DNA from: an uncultured Desulfovibrio sp.
GTDB lineage: Bacteria > Desulfobacterota > Desulfovibrionia > Desulfovibrionales > Desulfovibrionaceae
DNA: 9,142 nucleotides
Assembly: GCA_947176055.1 (NCBI GenBank)
Contig: CAMWPE010000089.1
Coordinates: 1 to 9,142 of the forward strand
Reading direction: 5' to 3'
Shown here: piece after piece, positions 1 to 6,060 of the stretch
How positions within the stretch are numbered: position 1 is the first letter of the stretch
How the letters are laid out: each line of letters begins with the position of its first letter
The notes under the pieces: model-generated
What the model was told of the DNA's origin: nothing
What the model saw: the letters and a program-made list of their open reading frames with translations, nothing else
The model's database searches: none
Made by a program: the position numbers and the translations under genes

Positions 1-1861
1 TGCCTACATAGAGCGAATCGAGCGGCGAATCGAGACTTTTGCTGATTGTGACCGGCTTGATGCCATGCTTTTCGTTATATTCGGTTTGTTTCAGGCGACG
101 TCTTTCCGTTTCGCTTATGGCCGCGCGCATCGACGCCGTTATCTTGTCGGCGTACAGGATGACTTTGCCCGAAGCGTTGCGGGCGGCTCGCCCAAAAGTC
201 TGAATCAGGGATCCGGTCGACCGCAAAAAGCCTTCCTTATCCGCATCGAGGATGCTGACCAGGGAAACTTCGGGAATATCGAGTCCTTCGCGGAGAAGGT
301 TTATGCCCACGAGAACATCGAATTCTCCGCGGCGAAGCGCCCTGATAATTTGCAGACGCTCCAGAGTTTCGATATCCGAATGGAGGTATCTGGCTCTCAC
401 GCCCATATTGCAGCAATATTCTGTAAGATCTTCGGCCATGCGCTTGGTCAGTGTGGTCACGAGAACTCTTTCGCCGTGTGTTACGCGGGCGCGACATTCG
501 GACAGCAGATCTTCCATCTGTCCTTTTACCGGGCGGATTTCGACTTTTGGATCCACAAGACCGGTGGGTCTGATTATTTGCTCCGCGACAATGCCCTGCG
601 ATTGATCCAGCTCGTATTTGGAGGGAGTGGCCGAAACGTACACTACCTGATTTATCAAATTTTTAAATTCGTCGAACTGGAGAGGCCGGTTGTCCAGCGC
701 CGATGGGAGGCGAAAGCCGTAATCGACCAGAGTCTGTTTGCGGGAGCGGTCGCCTTTGAACATGCCGCCGATCTGCGGCACTGTTATATGCGATTCATCG
801 ATAAACATCAGAAAATCGCGGGGAAAGTAATTGAGCAGGCAGGAAGGGGGCTCGCCGGGTTTGCGTCCATCCAGATGCCTCGTGTAGTTCTCGATGCCGT
901 TGCAATATCCCAGCTCCTCGAGCATTTCCAGATCCAGTTGCGTTCTTTGCTCCAGTCTCTGAGCCTCGAGGAGTTTGCCTTCTCTTTTAAACCATGCGAG
1001 TCTTTCGGCCAGTTCGTCGCGTATGTCCGAAGCCGCGCGTTTTAAATTATCCTGGGCGGAGACAAAGTGACTGGCCGGATAAATGACGGTTTTGCCTATC
1101 TCGGCGAAGGCCTCGCCAGTGAGCGGATCAATTTCGCGCATGGAATCAATTTCATCGCCGAAAAATTCGATCCTCAAAGCTCGCTCGTGGTGATAAGCGG
1201 GGATAATTTCCAGAGCGTCTCCTCGTACCCTGAAAGTCCCGCGGTGAAAATCGTAATCGTTACGTTCGTAATGGACTTCGACGAGCCTTGCGATGACCGA
1301 ATCCATCGGGATTTTCTGACCTATCTCGACCGGAATGACCATTTTAGCGTAATATTCCGGCGATCCGAGTCCATAAATACAGGATACGCTGGCGACGATA
1401 ATCACATCCCGCCGCGTTAGCAACGCGTGCGTGGCCGCGTGGCGCAATTTATCGATATTGTCGTTAATATCGGAATCTTTTTCAATATAGGTGTCGGAGG
1501 AAGGAACGTACGCTTCCGGCTGATAATAATCGTAATAACTTACGAAATATTCCACGGCGTTTTTGGGAAACAGTTCCCGAAATTCATTGTAAAGTTGCGC
1601 TGCCAGGGTCTTGTTGGGAGCGAGAACCAGGGCGGGACGATTGCATTTCGCTATGACATTTGCCATGCTAAACGTTTTGCCCGATCCGGTTACGCCCAGG
1701 AGGGTCTGCGCCGGAACTCCGGCTCGTAGATTTTCGGCCAGAGTGTCAATAGCCGCGGGTTGATCCCCGGTTGGTTTATATTTTGACGATAATTCGAAAG
1801 GAGCGGAAGGGAAATCCATATCGAGGGGAGTTGGTAAATATACTCCGTCGTTTAAATGCAT
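1..1861 (-). CDS. uvrB: UvrABC excinuclease subunit B, C-terminus cut by window edge
   Basis: UvrB is the damage-verifying helicase-like subunit of nucleotide excision repair. UvrA loads it on DNA, and it then recruits UvrC for dual incision. I checked the frame codon by codon from the ATG at 1861 to the left edge: 620 codons with no stop. Visible motifs are Walker A GVTGSGKT (residues 56-63, Lys62), the beta-hairpin YYDYYQPEAYVP (about 99-110), motif II DESH (355-358), the IENYTRHLDGR and GFRLPSALDNRPL blocks, YVSATP, and the late motifs GINLLREGLD and QTFGRAARN. The family is about 670 residues, so only the tail with the UvrC-binding UVR domain is outside the window. The protein starts about 15 residues before E. 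coli UvrB; Met15 is an alternative start. GAGGA lies 4 bases before the chosen ATG. It is divergent from the gene at 2009. I saw no LexA-type box upstream. Confidence 0.97.
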   Translation of the reverse strand, partial: MHLNDGVYLPTPLDMDFPSAPFELSSKYKPTGDQPAAIDTLAENLRAGVPAQTLLGVTGSGKTFSMANVIAKCNRPALVLAPNKTLAAQLYNEFRELFPKNAVEYFVSYYDYYQPEAYVPSSDTYIEKDSDINDNIDKLRHAATHALLTRRDVIIVASVSCIYGLGSPEYYAKMVIPVEIGQKIPMDSVIARLVEVHYERNDYDFHRGTFRVRGDALEIIPAYHHERALRIEFFGDEIDSMREIDPLTGEAFAEIGKTVIYPASHFVSAQDNLKRAASDIRDELAERLAWFKREGKLLEAQRLEQRTQLDLEMLEELGYCNGIENYTRHLDGRKPGEPPSCLLNYFPRDFLMFIDESHITVPQIGGMFKGDRSRKQTLVDYGFRLPSALDNRPLQFDEFKNLINQVVYVSATPSKYELDQSQGIVAEQIIRPTGLVDPKVEIRPVKGQMEDLLSECRARVTHGERVLVTTLTKRMAEDLTEYCCNMGVRARYLHSDIETLERLQIIRALRRGEFDVLVGINLLREGLDIPEVSLVSILDADKEGFLRSTGSLIQTFGRAARNASGKVILYADKITASMRAAISETERRRLKQTEYNEKHGIKPVTISKSLDSPLDSLYVG

Positions 1862-1923
1862 CTGTTCCTCTTGAAAATTTTGCCGCTCGCGGGCGCCGCG
1901 ATTGGTTTTCGCTTCGCGGGCAT

Positions 1924-1929
1924 TTTATA
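1924..1929 (-). promoter_or_regulatory. possible -10 element for uvrB
   Basis: On the minus strand this reads TATAAA, about 63 bases upstream of the uvrB start, and is followed by AT-rich sequence. The region where a -35 box should lie (around 1946-1953) has only a poor match (CTTTTA or CCTTTT). An 11-base T run sits just upstream of the -10. The call rests on the -10 hexamer and the divergent gene layout only. Confidence 0.3.
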
Positions 1930-1931
1930 GG

Positions 1932-1942
1932 AAAAAAAAAAA
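1932..1942. repeat. A11 homopolymer run
   Basis: Eleven consecutive A residues on the plus strand lie in the gap between divergent uvrB and the gene at 2009. The run lies where the spacer of a uvrB promoter would be. Runs this long are prone to slippage during replication and to sequencing error. Confidence 0.9.
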
Positions 1943-1997
1943 TGATAAAAGGCGATGGACGACTTAATTCCCGAAAAGGGCCGGGCGAAATCGCGCT

Positions 1998-2003
1998 GGG
2001 AGG
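1998..2003 (+). promoter_or_regulatory. ribosome binding site deciding the start of the 2009 gene
   Basis: GGGAGG lies 5 bases before the ATG at 2009. An in-frame ATG at 1955 has no comparable site, so the shorter protein is preferred. Confidence 0.7.
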
Positions 2004-2008
2004 TTATT

Positions 2009-2488
2009 ATGGAAATTAATTTTGTCACAGACGGCGAGAGGGCGGATGTTCCAAGACAATACGTGGCCGTGTGCCGAATGATCAATTTTCGCGGTCATAA
2101 GAATGTCGAAACGCATCTTTTCCGGAACGGCTGGACTGATGAAGAAATGGAAGCTGTCGCTAATCTGGACGTAGTGGCCGGGGAATCTTCTTTGCCTGAA
2201 GAAATTAAAGCCAATGTATCGCGGACAGCCGCGCTGGAATGTTTGCTGGAGACTTTTACCAGGCGGGAGGCTGAGAGAGTCGCGCGTTATCTGGAGGAAA
2301 GATACGCCGGTCAAATCGCCAGACTGGATATTTGTCCCATCGAGTTTCCCCTGCCCCTGGGGATAACCGCGCTGGGCAAAATTCCGGCTACCGATACAGG
2401 CGGCTTTATCGAATTTGCCAGGGCGAAAAATTACCCGCTGGATTTCGAATTGCGCGGCTATTACGTTATTCCGGAAGATTCTAAATAG
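2009..2488 (+). CDS. uncharacterised protein divergent from uvrB
   Basis: I do not recognise a characterised family. The 159-residue product begins MEINFVTDGERADVPRQYVA, has no signal peptide or membrane segment, and looks like a soluble, mixed alpha/beta cytoplasmic protein. A helix-rich acidic middle (LECLLETFTRREAERVARYLEERYAGQ, given here as residues about 76-102 in outline: Leu/Glu/Arg-rich) is followed by a Pro-rich strand-like segment (ICPIEFPLPLGITALGKIP) and an aromatic C-terminus ending GYYVIPEDSK. The start at 2009 is chosen over 1955 because of the strong GGGAGG site. It is transcribed away from uvrB from a shared upstream region and ends tail to tail with the lysO large-subunit gene. 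The clean frame, good ribosome site and codon use like its neighbours make it a real gene. Sharing the gap with uvrB does not prove a role in repair. Confidence 0.85.
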   Translation: MEINFVTDGERADVPRQYVAVCRMINFRGHKNVETHLFRNGWTDEEMEAVANLDVVAGESSLPEEIKANVSRTAALECLLETFTRREAERVARYLEERYAGQIARLDICPIEFPLPLGITALGKIPATDTGGFIEFARAKNYPLDFELRGYYVIPEDSK

Positions 2489-3080
2489 AGCAGAAAAGCG
2501 TTATCCAGAAAGGAACGCTAAAATCGAGAATCAGGGCGGAAATAATCGAAGGGAACATCCATTCCGTTCCCGCCGCGCGCGTTATTACGGGAAGAGTTGT
2601 GTCCATGGCGGAAGCTCCGCCGCTGGAAATCGCCGCTAACGGACCGAATAATTTAACAAGAATCGGTGCGAAAAGGAGAGTAAAAAGCTCGCGGAATATA
2701 TTCGATAAAAGGCTCATCGTCCCAAGATCCGGACCTTTGTATTGGGTAATGAAAATTGAGGACAGCGAGTAATAAGCGAAACCCGCGCCTACGGCCAGGG
2801 AATCGGGCAAAGACACAGGAAGGAGCCAAGCTCCGGCGATCGCGCCCGCGAATGTGCCAAGCGCGGTAGCGACGGGGATAAGAAGAACCGAAGGATGAAT
2901 CGACCGGATAATTCCGGATAGATTTTTATTGGCGCCGATGGAGAGTCCCACAAGGGCCATCAATATCCAGAGAGCTACGAGAGCGGGATCCGTATCGCTC
3001 CGTATTTCCGGCAGCCAGCCTGTCGCGGCGCAACCGAGTCCCAATCCAAAAAAGAGGAGGATTTTTAGACTATCCGTCAT
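2481..3080 (-). CDS. lysO: lysine exporter LysO, large (C-terminal) subunit
   Basis: This integral inner-membrane protein of 199 residues corresponds to the C-terminal two thirds of E. coli LysO (YbjE, about 299 residues), which exports L-lysine and toxic analogues such as thialysine. It has about five or six hydrophobic segments. Family blocks seen are VGAGFAYYSLSSIFITQ (about 97-113), LSNIFRELFTLLFAP (about 125-139, with an Arg-Glu pair in the membrane) and GGASAMDTTLPVITRAAG (about 154-171). All three align by eye with GFGWYSLSG, NDLARELIAIM and GATSMDFTLPVLQR of the E. coli protein. Its ATG lies 11 bases inside the preceding small-subunit gene, in a different frame and without a clear ribosome site, so translation probably depends on coupling. 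It is the last gene of the operon, and its TAG overlaps the convergent gene. Lysine specificity is inferred from the family. Confidence 0.85.
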   Translation of the reverse strand: MTDSLKILLFFGLGLGCAATGWLPEIRSDTDPALVALWILMALVGLSIGANKNLSGIIRSIHPSVLLIPVATALGTFAGAIAGAWLLPVSLPDSLAVGAGFAYYSLSSIFITQYKGPDLGTMSLLSNIFRELFTLLFAPILVKLFGPLAAISSGGASAMDTTLPVITRAAGTEWMFPSIISALILDFSVPFWITLFCSI

Positions 3081-3357
3081 TATTTTTTGGAATTTTCAGC
3101 AGCCGGGATTTTTTAAGAACCATTTGCGCCGCGATGGATCCAGCGAGATAGCAGATTGTCAGAATCGCGGCGTATTTGCCAAGGGACGGCAACGAAGCGA
3201 GAAGAGCCTTGTCGCTGCCTATGGAATAACCCATGAGAAAAAGCAATCCCATGATGGCCGCGAAAACGCATACGTTGATATATTTACTGGACACCCATTT
3301 GCGGAAAAGTCTTCCGGCGACTATGCCGCCGCACATGATAGCCAAAGCGATATACAT
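3070..3357 (-). CDS. lysine exporter LysO, small (N-terminal) subunit
   Basis: The product is a 95-residue membrane protein with three hydrophobic segments (about residues 2-19, 26-48 and 63-82) separated by short basic loops (FRKWVSSKY and LKKSRLLKIPKNN). It matches the first third of single-chain LysO in size, topology and position, directly before the large-subunit gene. From memory, LysO relatives in several anaerobes are encoded as such a small/large pair, so the split is probably natural. The ATG at 3357 follows the upstream stop codon by 6 bases and has no strong ribosome site. Near the 3' end a run of six A (minus strand, 3083-3088) precedes the large-subunit start. Deleting one A would fuse the two frames, so a frameshift in a single gene remains an alternative. 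Confidence 0.8.
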   Translation of the reverse strand: MYIALAIMCGGIVAGRLFRKWVSSKYINVCVFAAIMGLLFLMGYSIGSDKALLASLPSLGKYAAILTICYLAGSIAAQMVLKKSRLLKIPKNNDG

Positions 3358-3363
3358 AAGCGC

Positions 3364-4131
3364 TCAGCCGCGGACGAAACGTCGCAAGGAGTTTGCAAGA
3401 TACAAGGCGCTTTCTTTATAATAACGATTTTCCGGTCCCCCAAGCGCGTTGAGATCGCGCAAAAGCCATACGAAAAGGTCCTCGCGCTTCCAGGAGATTA
3501 ACGGGCGCAAATTTTTTTCGGGAAATAGAATCTCGCCCGCCGCGGAGCCGAAAATAATCAAGCCGCGACAGCGTAAAATTTTGAGCGCGGAAAAAAAATA
3601 GTCGTGCGTATAGTTTTCTGGATTCCACACGCCTGGAGTCAGAGGCGCGAAGGTATGCGTGCCGCCTGGATGATTTAAGGATTTTAATAAGGCGCCAAGC
3701 GTGTTTCGTCTCGCCTGCACGCGTTTTTTTTCTTCCTCCGGGAGAGCGATAGTTCCGGAAAGCAAATCTCCCCCCAATTCCAGATAGGTCCAGGCGACGG
3801 TCGCGGGTTTTGTCTTCGCTATAAGTTCGCGCCAATCGTCTGGCAAAGCTTCGGCTGGCAACGGAATCCATTTTTTTCGCGAGGCGACCGACGATGAAAC
3901 CGTGTTTATAGGCGCGGCATCGACCGCGTTTGGCCGCGATACTCCCGGCGGGCGAGCGTCGCTGGCGGGATTTGCTCCGGACGAGGAAACGGGACGGATC
4001 CGCGGTTTGTTTACCGGCGCCGGTTGGGAAACGGCGTCCGGACGCGCGGGAATGCCGTCGGGATAATATAGATATTTCAATCCCGAGTTCTTCCAGAGCG
4101 TCGCGGCGGTATTTAAATTTCCAAAAGCCAT
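3364..4131 (-). CDS. unrecognised protein with Pro/Ser/Ala-rich linker, after coaBC
   Basis: This 255-residue protein falls into three parts. A short N-terminal segment (MAFGNLNTAATLWKNSGLKY, about 1-26) is followed by a low-complexity Pro/Ser/Ala/Arg linker (about 27-85) and a folded core (about 87-255). The core carries WRELIAKTKPATVAWTY, a helix with LGALLKSLNHPGG, the strand-like GLIIFGSAAGEIL (about 190-202) and the helix WKREDLFVWLLRDLNALG. A short N-terminal region, a linker and a core with a 'hydrophobic strand-G-x-A-A' turn faintly recall the uracil-DNA glycosylase/HolD fold. No catalytic motif is evident, so this is only a guess. The ATG at 4131 overlaps the end of coaBC by 19 bases. 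A GTG at 4176 would extend it by 15 residues but increase the overlap to 64. It has no signal peptide or membrane segment. Confidence 0.75.
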   Translation of the reverse strand: MAFGNLNTAATLWKNSGLKYLYYPDGIPARPDAVSQPAPVNKPRIRPVSSSGANPASDARPPGVSRPNAVDAAPINTVSSSVASRKKWIPLPAEALPDDWRELIAKTKPATVAWTYLELGGDLLSGTIALPEEEKKRVQARRNTLGALLKSLNHPGGTHTFAPLTPGVWNPENYTHDYFFSALKILRCRGLIIFGSAAGEILFPEKNLRPLISWKREDLFVWLLRDLNALGGPENRYYKESALYLANSLRRFVRG

Positions 4132-5351
4132 GAGCAAAGATCCCAGGCCGAAGCGGCCTTTGATTGTCGCGGCCACGATTCGGTCCGGCCCGATTGATCC
4201 CAGACCAGCAACGCGGATTCATCCGCTCCGAACGCTCCTTCCTCGCCGTCGACGCGATTCGCCGCGATTAAATCCATATTTTTGGCGCGCAATTTTGCGA
4301 GCGCCAGATCTCGAAGCTCGTCATCGGAAGCAGCGATTTGCGCGGCGAAACCGAGTACTTTTTGTTCGGCGCTCTTTCCAGCCGCGAGAGTTCCTATGAT
4401 ATCGGGAGTTCGTTTGATTTTTATCGCGCTGGGAGCCGCTGACTTCGGAATTTTTTCATTAGTCATTCGCTCCTCCGGCGCGAAGTCGCACACGGCCGCG
4501 GAAAAAATGCCGTAGTCCGCGTCCGGCCAGGCCGCTTCGGCTTCGGCGAGCATTTCTTCGGCCGATTCGACTTCCAATTTATAAACCCCGGCGGGTAGAA
4601 ATATATCGGCGCAAGGTCCTACGATCGCGGTGACAAAAGCTCCGCGCAACCACGCGGCTGTGGCCAGGGCCGCGCCCATTTTGCCGCTTGAAGGATTACT
4701 GATAAAACGGACCCCATCCCAGTATTCGCGGGTGGGACCCAAAGTGACAAGAACTTTTTTGCCAGATAAATCTTTGGGAGACAAGGCTTTGAGAATGTTC
4801 AGGAAAATTTCTTCAATTTCCGCAAGCCTGCCTTTGCCTGACTCTCCGCACGCGGTTTCGCCCTCCGCGCTTTCTATGATCCTGTATCCCCTTTGATGCA
4901 GAAGGCGGATATTCGCCTTTGTCGCGGGATGAGCAAGCATGCGCGGATTCATGGCGGGAGCGATTAATACAGGTTTATTATAAGCCAGAAGCTGGCAGGA
5001 AAGCGTGTCATCCGCGATTCCAGCGGTCATTTTAGCTAAAATATTAGCCGTAGCGGGAGCGACTACGAAAGCATCCGCGGCCTGCCCAGGCCGCAAATGC
5101 GCGAATATATCCTCGTCATCGAAAAGTTTGTCGTATACCGGATCGGCGCCCAGGGAAGCGAATAGGGCCGGAGAGATAAATTTTTTCGCGGCTTCCGTAA
5201 GAGTAACGGATACCGAAACGCCAATTTTGCGCAACAAGCGAAGAAGCTCCGCGGCTTTATAGCATGCGACGGATCCGCAAACGCCAAGATGAACTTTTTT
5301 ATTGGCGAATATCTCCTGGTTAACAAAAGGATTGACTCCGCTCGCGCTCAT
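4113..5351 (-). CDS. coaBC: bifunctional phosphopantothenoylcysteine decarboxylase / phosphopantothenate-cysteine ligase
   Basis: CoaBC (Dfp) makes 4'-phosphopantetheine in coenzyme A synthesis. The CoaB half joins cysteine to phosphopantothenate using CTP, and the FMN-dependent CoaC half decarboxylates the product. Length (412 residues) is typical. CoaC motifs are GVCGSVACYKA (23-33), the catalytic-type histidine in FAHLRPGQAAD (His85), VAPATANILAKM, APAMNPRM (131-138, Asn135) and the flap ACGESGKGRL (Cys168). CoaB begins near residue 196 with VLVTLGPTREYWDGVRFISN and SSGKMG (Asn219 matching E. coli Asn210), then AAVCDF and EKIPK, the latter in place of the usual KIKK-type motif. The ATG overlaps the lipoprotein stop as ATGA, and GAGGAG sits 8 bases upstream. 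It is the second gene of the operon. Confidence 0.96.
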   Translation of the reverse strand: MSASGVNPFVNQEIFANKKVHLGVCGSVACYKAAELLRLLRKIGVSVSVTLTEAAKKFISPALFASLGADPVYDKLFDDEDIFAHLRPGQAADAFVVAPATANILAKMTAGIADDTLSCQLLAYNKPVLIAPAMNPRMLAHPATKANIRLLHQRGYRIIESAEGETACGESGKGRLAEIEEIFLNILKALSPKDLSGKKVLVTLGPTREYWDGVRFISNPSSGKMGAALATAAWLRGAFVTAIVGPCADIFLPAGVYKLEVESAEEMLAEAEAAWPDADYGIFSAAVCDFAPEERMTNEKIPKSAAPSAIKIKRTPDIIGTLAAGKSAEQKVLGFAAQIAASDDELRDLALAKLRAKNMDLIAANRVDGEEGAFGADESALLVWDQSGRTESWPRQSKAASAWDLCSWLLEI

Positions 5352-5899
5352 ATCTCGCGCTCCTCTACGCCCCAGGTTTCCTCTTTAACCGACGGCGATT
5401 CCTCTATCGAGCCGTATTCTTCTCCCTCCATGGCATTTATTCCCGAGGTGTCCGGCGAATACCCGGACGCGAGATCGGCTCCGTCCGGCAAGGCGTCGCC
5501 GACCCATATTTCCATTATTGTAGTAATGCCCTGGGGGCGAATGACGATCGCCGCGTATCTATCCTTTTTCTGGTAAAGATAAAAATATCTTTCCCCGGTA
5601 TGGAGAGCCAGACGTAATTGCCAGCCGTCGTTCTTTAAGGTATGGTGCGTGTTTAATCCCGCGGAAGCTGGGCTCAAACTGCCCCGCCATGTCTCCAGCC
5701 CGGAGCCTGCGTCTTCGCTATAGCTGTGCGACGGAAAGTATTGCATCCCCGCGGGAACCTGACAGCCCAAAAGCCGACTTGTTCCGGAATTGACTCCTCC
5801 GGTTAATGGATCGCGATTGAATAGCCCATCCATCCCCGCGCAAGCGGAAAGGATGAGAGGAAAAAGAATAATCTGGGCGACGAGACAAATTTTTTTCAT
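5348..5899 (-). CDS. small outer-membrane-type lipoprotein, function unknown
   Basis: The 183-residue product begins with a classic lipoprotein signal: MKK, a hydrophobic stretch, and the lipobox LSAC (17-20). Cleavage would be before Cys20, and Ala at +2 favours the outer membrane. The mature part contains LGCQVPAGMQYFPSHSY, then GLETWRGSLSPA, GWQLRLALHTGERYFYLYQK and YAAIVIRPQGITTIMEIWVG. The order suggests a compact beta-rich domain in the periplasm. The last 45 residues are acidic (EGEEYGSIEESPSVKEE) and probably disordered. I cannot name a family with confidence. It is the first gene behind the promoter at 5935-5963, with AAAGG about 7 bases before its ATG, and it shares a 4-base ATGA overlap with coaBC. 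There is no obvious functional link to CoA synthesis. Confidence 0.85.
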   Translation of the reverse strand: MKKICLVAQIILFPLILSACAGMDGLFNRDPLTGGVNSGTSRLLGCQVPAGMQYFPSHSYSEDAGSGLETWRGSLSPASAGLNTHHTLKNDGWQLRLALHTGERYFYLYQKKDRYAAIVIRPQGITTIMEIWVGDALPDGADLASGYSPDTSGINAMEGEEYGSIEESPSVKEETWGVEEREI

Positions 5900-5934
5900 C
5901 CGAACCTTTCATTGGCGAAGTTATCTATCTTTCC

Positions 5935-5963
5935 ATTTTACCCGCATGAAGCGTCCATTGCAA
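5935..5963 (-). promoter_or_regulatory. sigma70-type promoter of the lipoprotein-coaBC-lysO operon
   Basis: Read on the minus strand, TTGCAA (5958-5963) and TAAAAT (5935-5940) are separated by exactly 17 bases. They match the -35 and -10 consensus in 4/6 and 5/6 positions. Transcription would start near 5928, giving a leader of about 29 bases before the lipoprotein ATG. No other good promoter was seen inside the five downstream genes, whose overlaps suggest one transcript. Confidence 0.65.
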
Positions 5964-6046
5964 GGAGCCGACCGTGACGCGGAGGACGCGAGAACGCTTT
6001 CCGGATGTTAACCGGCTATATTTTTTCTTGCGCTATGAGTTATCAT

Positions 6047-6052
6047 GAGGAG
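6047..6052 (+). promoter_or_regulatory. ribosome binding site fixing the TTG start of queA
   Basis: GAGGAG lies 8 bases before the TTG at 6061. An in-frame TGA at 6046-6048 rules out any earlier start, and nearby ATG 6045 and GTG 6056 are in frames that stop at once. Confidence 0.75.
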
Positions 6053-6060
6053 CCTGTGAA

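Noticed and set aside
65..1045. Long plus-strand open frame of 326 codons opposite uvrB
   Set aside because: It is antisense to uvrB, whose frame is intact and carries all family motifs. The plus-strand translation shows no recognisable domain and no good ribosome site.
1862..2008. SOS (LexA) operator between uvrB and the divergent gene
   Set aside because: I looked for CTGT-N8-ACAG and GAAC-N4-GTTC type palindromes and found none. CTGTTC at 1862-1867 lacks a partner half.
2898..2930. CCGG-ATAATT-CCGG hairpin followed by T residues as a terminator for the 2009-2488 gene
   Set aside because: The stem is only 4 pairs and lies about 400 bases inside the opposite lysO coding region. Coding constraint explains the sequence equally well.
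3070..3090. Programmed -1 frameshift at the A-rich slippery sequence joining the two lysO frames
   Set aside because: Slipping back one base at A-AAA-AAT leads straight into TAA. The large subunit is in the +1 frame, so the common -1 mechanism cannot make a fusion.
3416..4222. Second long minus-strand frame (268 codons) overlapping the gene at 3364-4131
   Set aside because: Its translation is extremely Arg/Ser-rich and low in structure, typical of an out-of-frame shadow in GC-biased codons. The 3364-4131 frame has better protein character and fits the operon spacing.
6001..6015. CCGG-flanked palindrome around GTTAAC upstream of queA as an operator or preQ1-type riboswitch
   Set aside because: It is short and not a good extended inverted repeat, and I saw no preQ1 aptamer pattern in the short leader before queA.
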